In this document: in pieces, positions 42,300-53,963 of the stretch
Numbering within the stretch: the first letter of the stretch is position 1
How the letters are laid out: the number at the start of each line of letters is the position of its first letter
Assembly: GCF_001704415.2 (NCBI RefSeq)
Contig: NC_030808.1
Location: 132,943,089-133,007,088 of the forward strand
Reading direction: 5' to 3'
DNA: 64,000 bases
Origin: Capra hircus
Taxonomy: Eukaryota; Chordata; Mammalia; Artiodactyla; Bovidae
Notes under the pieces: model-generated
Seen by the model: only the letters and a program-made list of their open reading frames with translations
Databases searched by the model: none
Told to the model about the DNA's origin: nothing
Made by a program: the position numbers and the translations under genes

Positions 42300-42382
42300 A
42301 TTTATTTATTTATTTATTTTACAATGCTGTGTTGGTTTCTGCTGTACAACAATGCAAATCAGCCATACATCACATGTATATC
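42300..42382 (-). repeat. Short L1 3'-end scrap
   Basis: Begins with (TTTA)n, then 'caatgctgtgttggtttctgctgtacaacaatgcaaatcagc', the antisense start of the ruminant L1 3' UTR. Truncated after about 80 bp. Confidence 0.65.
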
Positions 42383-42395
42383 GCTCTTTTTTATA

Positions 42396-43717
42396 CCTTT
42401 TCCTTGTTCTACATTTTGATGAAATGAAGCCCTGTCTCCTTTTTCTGTGAGTTGCCTTTATTACAAGGCCATTTCGAGAGTTGTTTGCTGCTTCATCTTT
42501 CTCCAAGGTGTCCCAGGTCACTTCCCAAGGCTTGCCCCCTTTAACAGGATTCTTCAGTAATGAGGCCTGTGCCTCGGAAGAAAAGAACAGCTTCCATAAC
42601 TCTCATGGTTACACTAAGCTGCCTTTCCTTCTCGACAGTCACTCATGCCTGCAGAGTGAGAAAGACATGGACACGAGGACACCTACGACAATTAGCAATG
42701 GCATTTGGCTTTCTGATTACCATCGTGTAAAATCAGTTGTCTGTAGAAGGCTTCTGGGAAGAAACCACAAAACCAGAATGACCACAAGAGGGCACGAGCA
42801 CACCTTCAACAACATTTACCTCCAAAAACCCCGGGAAGATTTCTGCTGCAAGGGCAGGGAAGAATGAATCACATAGAATCTGAAAGGAATAGAAAAAGAA
42901 AAAAGAAAAAAATATTTCATCATGTTATGTCTAACTGGAAGACCTGCTTGCCAGGCTTTTATTTATGCACCCAGAACCTCCTTATATATAGGAATAACAG
43001 TCACATTATACAATAATAGCCAGACAAGGGATTAGATCGAAAATATTCCAAATGGGGATATGAATAGGTCAGTAGACTTTAAAACAGAATAAACCTCACT
43101 TCGAAGCAAGGTAGCTATGGAAACATTACCAAAATCATTCTCTAACTTCATGGCTGCCGTGGTTTCTGCAGCCAGGAAATGCTGTCAAGGGACAACAGAA
43201 TATTATTTTCTTATAAATAATACAACATAGGATCCTATATGGAAAGTTGCAAGAAATTAGATTTCAGAGGTAGAGATGTTTCAACAAAAATACCCAACAG
43301 CTTTAATTTGGTTTCTGATAACTGGGCTCTAGGTTTGCAGTTGTTAAGTTTTTCTCTGTTTCTGTTTTCTATTGGAGAAAGAAAGCGTGCCTTTGAGAGA
43401 TTTATTATTTCTATGTTTCTGGATATATTATATACATACAAATATGTGCACAGTTAACATGGCTGATAGAAGTCACCTGTTCACCTCTGGTGTGACCCAT
43501 GTGAGGGTAAGTGACCTATATTTAGAACTTAGACAAGGGGTTTACTTTCCTGTAGGGGATGGGCCTGGAGTTATGTGGCCTAAGGTGACAGCCTGCCATT
43601 GGATCTCTCAGACACTACACCAACTACCCATTCCTTTGAGATTCCTAGCAAACTGTAATGAACACATGAAGGCCATTATATGTGCCTGTTGTCTGACCAT
43701 GCTTAACCCTTTGAGGT
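42396..43717. other. No recognisable repeat; 128-codon frame at 42481-42867
   Basis: Unique-looking sequence. The plus-strand frame at 42481-42867 is open for 128 codons and has no recognised domain, signal peptide or membrane segment. Length alone does not distinguish it from chance. Confidence 0.4.
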
Positions 43718-43743
43718 TTTTTTCTTCTTCTTCTTCTTCTTTT
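43718..43743. repeat. (TTC)n microsatellite
   Basis: About six TTC units between T runs, next to the tail side of an antisense Bov-tA, so it may be that SINE's expanded tail. Confidence 0.9.
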
Positions 43744-43751
43744 TTAAATTT

Positions 43752-43954
43752 AAGTCTTATCTGACTCTTTTGTGACCCCATGGACTATAGCTGGCCAGGC
43801 TCCTCATTCCACGGGATTTCCCAAGTAAGAATACTGGAGTGGGTTACCATTTCCTTCTCCAGGGGATCTTCTGGGCCCAGGGATCCAAGGATCCAACTCA
43901 CGGTTCCTTCATTGGCAGGCAGACTCTTCACCACTGAGCCACCAGGCAAGCCCC
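43752..43954 (-). repeat. Bov-tA SINE, diverged
   Basis: Antisense: 'ctgactcttttgtgaccccatgg', 'aagaatactggagtgggttacc', 'ccactgagccaccaggcaagccc'. An internal duplication of 'gggatccaaggatcc' at about 43880 is particular to this copy. Confidence 0.9.
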
Positions 43955-43996
43955 GACCATTCTGATCATGTAGTTGGAGGTGTGGGTAAACAAAGT

Positions 43997-44303
43997 GTGT
44001 TGGCGCTTCCTTGGTGGTCCAGTGGTTAAGAATGCACCTGCCAATGCAAGGGACATTGGTTTGATCTCTAGTCTGGGAGGATTCTACATGCCGCAGGGTA
44101 ACTAAGCCTGTGAGCCACAACTTCTGAAGCCCATGTGCCTAGGGCCTGTGCTCCACAACAAGAGAAGCCACCACAATGAGAAACCTGCACACCACAACTA
44201 GAGAGTAGCCCTGCTCACTAGAGCTAGAGAAAACCCATGTGTAGCAGAGAAGACCAAGCATAGCCAAAAATAAATAAAATTAAAAAAGAAAAAAAAAAAC
44301 CCA
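43997..44303 (+). repeat. CHR-type SINE with 9-bp target-site duplication
   Basis: Head 'gcgcttccttggtggtccagtggttaag', body 'gagccacaac..agaagccaccacaatgagaaacc..agccaaaaataaataaaa', A-rich tail. The duplication aaacaaagt is exact at 43988-43996 and 44304-44312. Confidence 0.93.
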
Positions 44304-44424
44304 AAACAAAGTAGTGAGAGGGGTAGATGTTTAGTAAGTTAGGAAATGTGGTACCTGCCCTGGAAATATGGTAAATGTCATGCTGGTGGGTGCCATCTCC
44401 TTTTCTCCATTCCTTCCAACTCCT

Positions 44425-45190
44425 CAAGCCATAGGCCACTACTAAATACTTTCTTCTGGAGGTTTTGTGTAAATGGAATCATGCAATATATTGTTTTCTT
44501 ATGACTGGCTTCTTTCACTTAGCATAATATTTTCAAAGTTCATTCATGTTGTAGCATGTACCACTACTTCATTTCTTTATATTGCCAAGTAATATTTGAT
44601 TGTGTGTGTGTATACCACATTTGATTTATCCATTTATTAGTAGATGGACATTTGGGTTGTTTCTATTTTTTGCCTATTGTAAGTAATGCTACTATGAACA
44701 TTCATGTGCACATTTTGTGTGGATAAATCATCTTATCGTTCTTGGATATATACTTAGGAATGGGTTTGCTGGGTTATAGGATAATTCTATATTTAGCATT
44801 TTGATGAACTGTCAAATTGTTTTCCAAAGTGACTGAAATTTTACATTTTATATTCCTATCAGCAGTAAGGGTCCAATTTCTCCATATCATCACCAACTCT
44901 TGTTTTTTGATTAAAGCCATTCTACTGGGCCTTAAGTGGTATCTCATGTTGTCTTCATTTCTATTTCTATGATCGCTAATGATGTTGAGCATCTTTTCAT
45001 CTGCTTATCAGTGATTTGTGTATCTTCTTTGGAGAAATGTCTATTCTGATTCTTCAACCATTTTCAATTGGGTTGTTAGTCTTTTTATTGTTGAGTTGCA
45101 AGAGTTCTCCATAGTCTATTTAAAGTCCTTTATCAGAGATACAATTCAAAACCATTTTTCGTCCTGTGCGTATTGTCTTTTCACTGTCCT
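44425..45190 (-). repeat. Old L1 3' half, antisense, left of the BovB insertion
   Basis: Plus strand: 'gtaaatggaatcatgcaatat', 'ctttcacttagcataatattttcaaagttcattcatg', 'gggtttgctgggttatagg', 'tgaactgtcaaattgttttccaaagtg', 'gagaaatgtctattctg' and 'gtattgtcttttcactgtcct'. It is interrupted by BovB plus Bov-A2 and resumes at 46972. Confidence 0.8.
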
Positions 45191-45193
45191 AAT

Positions 45194-46693
45194 GAAGTCG
45201 AGTGGGCCTTAGAAAGCATCACTGCAAACAAAGCTAGTGGAGGTGACGGCATTCCAGTTGAGCTATTTCAAATCCTGAAAGATGATGCTGTGAATGTGCT
45301 GCACTTAATATGCCAGCAAATGTGGAAAACTCAGCAGTGGCCACAGGACTGGAAAAGGTCAGTTTTCATTCCAATCCCAAAGAAAGGCAATGCCAAAGAA
45401 TGCTCAAACTACCACACCATTGCACTCATCTCACACACTAGTAAAGTAATGCTCAAAATTCTCCAAGCCAGGCTTCAGCAATACGTGAACCGTGAACTCC
45501 CTGATGTTCAAGCTGGTTTTAGAAAAAGCAGACGAACCAGAGATTAAATTGCCAACATCCGCAGGATCGTAGAAAAAGTAAGAGAGTTCCAGAAAAACAT
45601 CTATTTCTGCTTTATTGACTATGCCAAAGCCTTTGACTGTGTGGATTACAATAAACTGTGGAACATTCTGAAAGAGATGGGAATACCAGACCACCTGACC
45701 TGCCTCTTGAGAAATCTGTATGCAGGCCAGGAAGCAACAGTTAGAACTGGACATGGAACAACAGACTGGTTCCAAATAGGAAAAGGAGTACATCAAGGCT
45801 GTATATTGTCACCCTGCTTATTTAACTTCTATGCAGAGTACATCATGAGGAACGCTGGACTGGAAGAAACACAAGCTGGAATCAAGATTGCCGGGAGAAA
45901 CATCAATAACTGCAGATATGCAGATGACACCACCCTTATGGCAGAAAGTGAAGAGGAACTAAAAAGCCTCTTGATGAAAGTGAAAGAGGAGAGTGAAAAA
46001 GTTGGCTTAAAGCTCAACATTCAGAAAATGAAGATCATGGCATCTGGTCCCATCACTCCATGGGAAATAGATGAGGAAACAGTGGAAACAGTGTCAGACT
46101 TTATTTTTTTGGGCTCCAAAATCGCTGCAGATGGTGATTGCAGCCATGAAATTAAAAGACGCTTACTCCTCGGAAGAAAAGTTATGACCAACCTAGATAG
46201 GATATTCAAAAGTAGAGACATTACTTTGCTGACTAAGGTCCATCTAGTTAAGGCTATGGTTTTTCCAGTAGTCATGTATGGATTTGAGAGTTGGGCTGTG
46301 AAGAAGGCTGAGCACTGAAGAATTGATGCTTTTGAACTGTGGTGTTGCAGAAGACTCTTGAGAGTCCCTTGGACTACAAGGAGATCCAACCAGTCCATTC
46401 TGAAGGAGATTAACCCGGGGATTTCTTTGAAGGAATGATGCTAAAGCTGAAACTCCAGTACTTTGTCCACCTCATGCGAAGAGTTGACTCATTGGAGAAG
46501 ACTTTGATGCTGGGAGGGATTGGGGGCAAGAGGAAAAGGGGACGACCGAGGATGAGATGGCTGGATGGCATCACTGACTCGATGGATATGAATCTGAGTG
46601 AATTCCGGGAGTTGGTGATGGACAGGGAGGCCTGGCATGCTGCGATTCATGGGGTCGCAAAGTCGGACACGACTGAGCAACTTAACTGAACTG
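45194..46693 (+). mobile_element. BovB LINE, 1.5 kb, 5' truncated
   Basis: Sense BovB from 'gaagtcgagtgggccttagaaagcatcac' to the terminus 'gagcaacttaactgaactga'. The L1 word aatga flanks it (45191-45195 and 46694-46698). RT blocks are in two frames: 45173-45547 (SGGDGIPVELF) and 45641-46318, which contains RYADD. The first ends at TAA after RTRD, and the second ends at a stop replacing a codon at 46316-46318. Non-functional. Confidence 0.92.
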
Positions 46694-46707
46694 AATGATG
46701 CCTTTGG

Positions 46708-46971
46708 AGAAGGCAATGGCAACCCACTCCAATACTTTTGTCTGGAAAATCTCATGGATGGAGGAGACTAGTAGGCGGCAGTCCATGGGATCGCTAAGGG
46801 TCAGACATGACTTCACTTTCACTTTTCACTTTCCTGCATTGGAGAAGGAAATGGCAACCCACTCCAGTGTCTTGCCTGAAGAATCCCAAGGAACAGGGAG
46901 CCTGGTGGGCTGCCGTCTATGGGGTTGCACAGAGTCAGACACGACTGAAGTGACTTAGCAGAAGCAGTAGC
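46708..46971 (+). repeat. Bov-A2 SINE inserted at the BovB 3' edge
   Basis: Dimeric Bov-A2 with the usual linker and a short tail (gcagaagcagtag). The duplication is aatgatgcctttgg at 46694-46707 and aatgatactttttg at 46972-46985, so it entered immediately downstream of the BovB end. Confidence 0.92.
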
Positions 46972-47270
46972 AATGATACTTTTTGAAAAACAAAGTTTTT
47001 AAAAAAATTTGATAATGTCCAGTGTATCGATTGTTTCTTTTATTACTTATGCTTTTGGTGTCATACCTAAGAAACCATTGCCTAATTCAACATCATAAAG
47101 ATTTATTTCTATATTTTCTTCTATTTTAGCTCTTACATTTATGTCTATGATCAATTTGGAGTTAATTTCATGTATTGTATAAGGAAGGAGTCCAAATTCA
47201 TTCTTTGGCCTGTGAATATCCAGTTGTCACCCGTTTAAAATATGGTTGATAAAAAAACTAGAGCAAAGAA
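46972..47270 (-). repeat. Old L1, right part
   Basis: Continues the L1 of 44425-45190: 'aaagtttttaaaaaaatttgataatgtcc', 'cttatgcttttggtgtcatacctaagaaa' (47046), 'tttagctcttacatttatg' and 'gtgaatatccagttgtcaccc'. Antisense. Confidence 0.8.
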
Positions 47271-47317
47271 AAAAGAACTTTTTTTTTTTTTAGAAGTTTT
47301 GAATATTGATGAGATTT

Positions 47318-47660
47318 AAAGACTCTTGAGAGTCCCTTGGACTGCAAGGAGATCCATCCAGTCCATCCTAAAGGAGATCAGTCCTGGGTGTTCATTGGAA
47401 GGAGTGATGTTGAAGCTGAAACTCCAATACTTTGGCCACCTGATGTGAAGAGCTGACTCATTGGAAAAGACCCTGATGCTGGGAAAGATTGAGGGCAAGA
47501 GGAGAAGGAGACAACAGAGGATGAGATGGTTGGATGGCATCACCAACTCAATGGACATGGGTTTGGGTGGACTCTGGGAGTTGGTGATGGACAGGGAGGC
47601 CTGGCGTGCTGTGGTTCATGGGATCGCAGAGTCAGATATGACTGAGCAACTGAACTGAAC
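47318..47660 (+). mobile_element. BovB LINE 3' end, 343 bp
   Basis: Sense, from 'agactcttgagagtcccttggactgcaagg' to 'gagcaactgaactgaac'. It follows a T run (47278-47291). The C-terminal ORF block is legible but interrupted. No duplication is evident. Confidence 0.9.
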
Positions 47661-47694
47661 AGTATTATTTTTGTGGATTTGCTCATACCTGATC

Positions 47695-48380
47695 AAATAC
47701 CTCATTCTTCCAATAAATATTTTCAGAGCACCTACTTTCTGCCAAAGATGTTTAAGTTGCTAGTGATACAGCAACAAATAGGACAAAGATCTTGCCTACA
47801 TGTTGCTTATATGATAGCGGTGAAGGTGGGTCTAAACAAAATAAATGAATAAATATATATAGTATACTGCAGTAGTGCTTAGAGAAGGTAATGGCACCCC
47901 ACTCCAGTACTCTTGCCTGGAAAATCCCATGGATGGAGGAGCCTGATAGGCTGCAGTCCATGGGGTCTCTAAGAGTCAGACATGACTGAGTGACTTCACT
48001 TTCACTTTTCACTTTCATGCATTGGAGAAGGACATGGAAACCCACTCCAGTATTCTTGTCTGGAGAATCCCAGGGATGGGAGAGCCTGGTGGGCTGCCGT
48101 CTATGGGGTCGCACAGAGTCGGACATGACTAAAGCGACTTAGCAGCAGCAGCAGCAGCAGTAGTGCTAAGAATTATGAAGAAAAAAGCAGAGTGAAAGGA
48201 TGGAGGAGGTGTGGGGACTGTGGAAAGAATGCTATTTTATATTGTGTACGATAGTCAGAGAATGCCTCTCCAGAGAGGTCACATTTGTTCAGTGACCTGA
48301 ATTACGTAAGAAGGTAAGACATGTAAATACCTGGAAGAAGTGTTCCAGGCAAGGGAAGAGAAAATAAAATTATCATGGAG
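47695..48380 (-). repeat. L2 LINE 3' region, antisense
   Basis: Plus strand: 'cttccaataaatattttcagagcacctactttctgcc' (47708), 'gatacagcaacaaataggacaaagatcttgcc' (47766), and after the Bov-A2, 'gaatgcctctccagagaggtcacatttg' (48260) and 'gaagaagtgttccaggcaaggg' (48333). Split by Bov-A2 at 47881-48157 and cut by the BovB insertion at 48389. Confidence 0.7.
47881..48157 (+). repeat. Bov-A2 dimeric SINE
   Basis: Full dimer with linker and a (CAG)n tail. The duplication is cagtagtgctt (47870-47880) and cagtagtgcta (48158-48168). It sits inside L2 sequence. Confidence 0.93.
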
Positions 48381-49125
48381 TAAGAATATGTGCAGAAGTG
48401 TGCCGACTGCGACGGACTGCTCAGAAGCTCAGCCGAGAGGAGCTACCCCTTGCCCAAGGTCAGGGATGGTGGCCGAGAGGAGCAACCCATGTCCAAGGAG
48501 CAGTGGCTGTGTGGGCGCAGGAGGGCCGAGAGGACCTACTCCATGTTCAAGGTCAGGAGGGGCGGCCGGGAGGAGATACCCCTCGTCCAAAGTAAGGAGC
48601 AGTGGCTGCACTTTGCTGGAGCAGCTGTGAAGAGATACCCCACGTCTAAGGTAAGAGAAACCCAAGTAAGATGGTAGGTGTTGCGAGAGGGCATCAGAGG
48701 GCAGACACACTGAAACCATAATCACAGAAAACTAGTCAATCTGATCACACTAGGACCACAGCCTTGTCTAATTCAATGAAACTAAGCCATGCCGTGGGGG
48801 GCCACCCAAGATGGACAGGTCATGGTGGAGAGGTCTGACAGAATGTGGTCCACTGGAGAAGGGAATGGCAAACCACTTCAGTATTCTTGCCTTGAGAACT
48901 CCATGAACAGTATGAAAAGGCAAAAAGATAGGACACTGAAAGATGAACTCCCCAGGTCAGTAGGTGCCCCATATGCTACTGGAGATCAGTGGAGTAATAA
49001 CTCGAGAAAGAATGAAGGGATGGAGCCAAAGCAAAAACAATACCCAGCTGTGGATGTGACGTGATAGAAGCAAGGTCTGATGCTGTAAAGAAAAATATTG
49101 CATAGGAACCTGGAATGTTAGGTCC

Positions 49126-52012
49126 ATGAATCAGGGGAAATTGGAAGTGGTCAAACAGAAGATGGCAAGAGTGAACATCGAAATTCTAGGAATCAGCAAA
49201 CTAAAATGGACTGGAATGGGTGAATTTAACTCAGATGACCATTATATCTACTACTGTGGGCAGGAATCCCTTAGAAGAAGTGGAGTAGCCATCATGGTCA
49301 ACAAAAGAGTCTGAAATGCAGTACTTGGACGCAATCTCAAAAACGACAGAATGATCTCTGTTCGTTTCCAAGGCAAACCATTCAATATCACAGTTATCCA
49401 AGTCTATGCCCCAACAAGTAACGCTGAAGAAACTGAAGTTGAATGGTTCTATGAAGACCTACAAGACCTTTTAGAACTAATACCCCCCAAAAAGACGTCC
49501 TTTTCATTATAGGGGACTGGAATGCAAAAGTAGGAATTCAAGAAACACTTGAGGTAACAGGCAAATTTGGCCTTGGAATACAGAATGAAGCAGGTCAAAG
49601 GCTAATAGAGTTTTGCCAAGAGAATGTACTGGTCATAGCAAACACCCTCTTCCAACAACACAAGAGAAGACTCTACACATGGGCCTCACCAGATGGTCAA
49701 CACCGAAATCAGATTGATTATATTCTTTGCAGCCAAAGATGGAAAAGCTCTATATAGTCAACAAAACAAGACCAGGAGCTGACTGTGGCTCAGATTATGA
49801 ACTCCTTATTACCAAATTCAGACTTAAACTGAAGAAAGTAGGGAAAACCACTGGACCATTCAGGTATGACCTAAATCAAATCTCTTATGATTATACAGTG
49901 GAGGTGAGAAATAGATTTAAGGGACTAGATCTGATAGACAGAATGCCTGATGAACAATGGACTGAGGTTCATGATATTGTACAGGAGACTGGGATCAAGA
50001 CCATCCCCATAGAAAGGAAATGCAAAAAAGCAAAATGGCTGTCTGGGGAGGCCTTACAAATAGCTGTGAAAAGAAGAGAAGTGAAAAGCCAAGGAGAAAA
50101 GGAAAGATATAAGCATCTGAATGCAGAGTTCCAAAGAATAGCAAGGAGATAAGAAAGCCTTGCTATTTTCCTCACTGGAAAAGACTCTGATGCTGGGAGG
50201 GACTGGGGGCAGGAGGAGAAGGGGACCACAGAGGATGAGACGGCTGGATGGCATCACTGACTCGATGGATGTGAGTCTGAGTGAACTCCGGGAGTTGGTG
50301 ATGGACAGGGAGGCCTGGAGTGCTGCAATTCATGGGGTGGTTGTAAAGAGTCGGACACGACTGAGCAAATGAACTGAACTGAACTGAAGAAAGCTTTCCT
50401 CAGTGATCAATGCAAAGAAATAGAGGAAAACAACAGAATGGGAAAGACTAGAGATCTCTTTATGAAAATTAGAGATACCAAGAGAACATTTCATGCAAAG
50501 ATGGGCTCAATAAAGGACAGAAATGGTAGGGACCTAACAGAAGCAGAAGATATTAAGAAGAGGTGGCAAGAATACGCCCAAGAACTGTACAAAAAAAGAT
50601 CTTCACAACCCATATAATCAAGATGATGTGATGACTCACCTAGAGCCAGACATCCTGGAATGTGAAGTCAAGTGGGCCTTAGAAAGCATCACTATGAACA
50701 AAGCTAGTGGAGATGATGGAATTCCAGTTGAGCTATTTCAAAGCCTGAAAGATGATGCTGTGAAAGTGCTGCACTCAATATGCCAGCAGTTTAGAAAACT
50801 CAGCAGTGGCCACAGGACTGGAAATTTCAGTTTTCATTCCAACCCCAAAAAAGGCAATGCCAAAGAATTCTCAAACTACTGCACAATTGCATGCATCTCA
50901 CAGGCTTGTAAAGTAATGCTCAAAATTCTCTAAGCCAGGCTTCAGCAATACATGAACCATGAACTTCCAGATGTTCAAACTGGTTTAGAAAAGGCACAGG
51001 AACCAGAGATCAAATTGCCAACATCTGCTGGATCATGGAAAAAGCAAGAGAATTCCAGAAAAACATCTATTTCTGCTTTATTGACTATGCCAAAGCCTTT
51101 GACTGTGCAGATCACAATAAACTGTGGAAAATTTTTAAAGAGATGGCATACTAGACCACCTGATCTGCCTCTTGAGAAACCTGTATGCAGGTCAGGAAGC
51201 AACAGTTAGAACTGGACATGGAACAACAGACTGGTTCCAAATAGGAAAAGGAGTATGTCAAGGCTGTATATTGTTACTCTGCTCATTTAACTTATATGCA
51301 GATTACATCATGAGAAATGCTGGGCTGAATGAAGCACAAGCTGGAATCAAGATTGCCAGGAGAAATATCAATAACCCAAATATGCAGATGACACCACCCT
51401 TATGGCAGAAAATGAAGAACTAAAAAGCCTCTTGATGAAAATGAAAGAGGAGAGTGAAAAAGTTGGCTTAAAACTCAACATTCAGAAAACGAAGATCATG
51501 GCATCTGGTCCCATCACTTCATGGCAAATAAATGGGGAAACAGTGGAAACAGTGGAAAAATAAATGAGTTTATTTTTCTGGGCTCCAAAATCATGACAGA
51601 TGGTGATTGCAGCCATGAAATTAAAAGACATTCACTCCTTGGGAGGAAAGTTATGACCAACCTAGATAGCATATTGAAAAGCAGAGACATTACTTTGCCA
51701 ACAAAGGTCCGTCTAGTCAAGGCTATGCTTTTTCCAGTGGTCATGTATGGATGTGAGAGCTGGACTGTGAAGAAAGCTGAGCGCCGAAGAATTGATGCTT
51801 TTGAACTGTGTTGGAGAAGACTCTTGAGAGTCCCTTGGACTGCAAGGAGATCCAACCAGTCCATTCTAAAGGATATCAGTCCTGGGTGTTCATTGGAAGG
51901 AATGATGCTAAAGCTGAAACTCCAGTACTTTGGCCACCTCATGCGAAGAGTTGATTCATTGGAAAAGACTCTGATGCTAGGAGGGATTAGGGGCAGGAGG
52001 AGAAGGGGATGA
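49126..52012 (+). pseudogene. BovB endonuclease/RT ORF, broken
   Basis: The endonuclease begins near 49126 and is stopped by TGA at 49312-49314, at the same codon as the copy at 36283. Further blocks are at 49727-50152 (linker, interrupted by the nested insertion), 50628-50933 (RT start), 51172-51423 (RTGHGTTDWF and RQGC-type block) and 51521-52012 (C-terminal part). The catalytic YADD region is out of frame here (about 51375-51395). Multiple frame changes exclude function. Confidence 0.88.
50168..50386 (+). mobile_element. BovB 3' end nested in another BovB
   Basis: Sense fragment from 'tttcctcactggaaaagactctgatgctggg' to 'gagcaaatgaactgaactgaactg'. Host BovB sequence stands on both sides and the word aagaaagc is repeated at 50151-50158 and 50387-50394. 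A few extra bases at the left joint (gctatt) are not explained. Confidence 0.85.
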
Positions 52013-52174
52013 CAGAGGATGAGATGGTTGGATGGCATCACTGACTCGATGGATATGAGTTTGAGTGATCTCCAGGAGTTGGTGATGGACAGGGAGGCCT
52101 GGCGTGCTACGATTCATGGGGTCTCAAAGAGTTGGACATGACTGAGTGACTGAACTGAACTGAACTGAAGAATA

Positions 52175-53954
52175 GGCTTGGATTCTTCTAGGAAGAGTAC
52201 AGAAGGCAATCAGGTTAGAGTATGACACATGAGGGGCAGATGGGTGGAAAATGATGTTGGAGAGGTGGTCTTGGGGAAAAACCAGACTCCCCTAAATTTA
52301 CTAATCTTTTGCCTGGAAATGCATTTTGACCATCTACTTCAATGTGGTATGGGAATTGTAGTCTCTGTCCGGGCAGCTGCTTCCTATTAATGAGTTTAGA
52401 GTGAGATTTTCATGGGCAGCTGCAGGGCTTGAACAAAAATCAGTATCATTCTTTCTCCTCCTGTGAATCTAGTTCTTGCCTCAAAACTTTTAGTAAACAG
52501 GTTAAAAGTAAAGAATACAAATAATCATATGAACAAAATTCTAAGGCATATATTTCCTTGAAAATAAATAAACATCAAAATAAGTCAAAGGAAAAAGCAA
52601 TTGAAATTTTCACAGTCCTTTGTTTTTCAATGTGATTACCATTAATCAGACCTTCCTCCTTTTCTTTGTTTAAGTTCCATGGTCAGGTCTGCAGCTGTCC
52701 ATGAAAATCTCTCCTCTGCAACTTAGTAATAGGAAGTAGCTGCCCGGAAGGAAGCTACCCTCTTGCCGTAGTTGGGACCATGTGATCAGTTCTTAGCGAT
52801 GGCATATGAGTGGAAGTGATGTGTAACACATCCTGCCCTTAAGGGGCAGGTGGAGCTTCTCTATGTTCTTTCCCTTTTCATCAGTTGAATGCAGAAGTTG
52901 TAGAGAATGATGGGGCTCCAGAGGATGGTGTAGCCACAAATTGGCAGGAGCCCGTGTCCCTGAGTCAGTATGTGATGAAAAGCTTCCTGCTGATTCAGAA
53001 ACACTTGCCATGGACTGTTACGTGATTTGAGCTATTACTTTTGTGAATACATTTGCTAAAGCAATTTAGCCTACCATAACTAATATAAATTCAACTTAGA
53101 CAGAAAGGCAGAAAAATAGACTACTTGGAAAGCCGGACTGAAAGGGGCTAGGGAGAACAATGAGAACAGTAACATTGAGAACAATGTTAGGTAGGGATCT
53201 GAGAAAGAGGTATCTGGGCTGAGGAGGTCTGGGACTGAATGGGCTCCCCTCTCTGGTCATGTGCATTGCTATTGCATGTCTAAATATCTTTCCATTTTTT
53301 TTTTGTGCCCTTGGCAGAAGAGGTGAAAGGGTGGGTGTGGGTGGTAGTGGAGGGTAGCAGGGGTCATAGGGTAGGAGATAAGCGCTTGAATGTGTCTTCA
53401 GGAGTACCTGGACAAGTGGGCTGAGATGGTACCTGATCCTGGGAGGGTCACTGGGCCCTGAGTATGTCTGCCATCTCTGTTTTGCCAGTGTGCTCAGGGC
53501 TGCAGGCTCCTCGCTATACCATAAATGGGAACTTATTGGTTCAATAGCACACTGACTTTTAAAACTAAAGAATAAAGATATTTTTTTAGGCACAGTAAGC
53601 AGCATTCAATAATCTTCAAATTTACCTCATCAAAATCAAGCCACAATCAATCAAACAGAACAGTAATTCATTCTCATACAATTCGTGAGTTAAAGCAAAA
53701 CTCCCGTCACTTCACATTAGGACATTAAGATAATTACTTATCTCTTGAGGGCAGGGAGTGAGGTGCTATACCTCATTTCTGATCACATAAACCAACTGTT
53801 ATGGGAAGAGAGGTCATTTGCAAGAGAGGAATCTGGATTGATGGCACCAGGCACAAAGGTTAAATGGTCACTAGTGAATTTGGGCCCAAACTTAGCTGAA
53901 AAAAATAGATGAAGGCACATTAACTTTGGGCAAATGAAATAAGTTAGAGGTAAG
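52175..53954. other. Unassigned; 169-codon minus frame at 53096-53605
   Basis: No repeat was recognised. The minus-strand frame at 53605-53096 is the longest outside known repeats, rich in Pro, Ser and Leu, with no recognised domain. A window of this size should give one or two frames this long by chance, so it is not called a gene. Confidence 0.4.
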
Positions 53955-53963
53955 GTGAATTTA

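Larger units (their letters stand above)
41760..42410. repeat. Degenerate AT/pyrimidine array with insertions
   Basis: A word close to 'tttttatacctgttccttgctct' recurs near 41805, 41829, 42220 and 42388, interrupted by a CHR SINE (41877-42206) and an L1 3' scrap (42300-42382). The 13-bp gctcttttttata is exact at 41846-41858 and 42383-42395. It is not clear whether that is a target-site duplication or two array units. Confidence 0.5.
48389..52167 (+). mobile_element. Near full-length BovB LINE with a nested BovB 3' end
   Basis: Begins with a short version of the CpG-rich 5' monomers (about two units at 48428-48500), then the 5' region, endonuclease, RT and 3' terminus (gactgagtgactgaactgaactgaactg). 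The duplication aagaata is at 48382-48388 and 52168-52174. The body is interrupted at 50168-50386 by a second, shorter BovB. This 3.8-kb block and the antisense copy at 19526-23230 are the only two that reach the 5' end. Confidence 0.92.
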
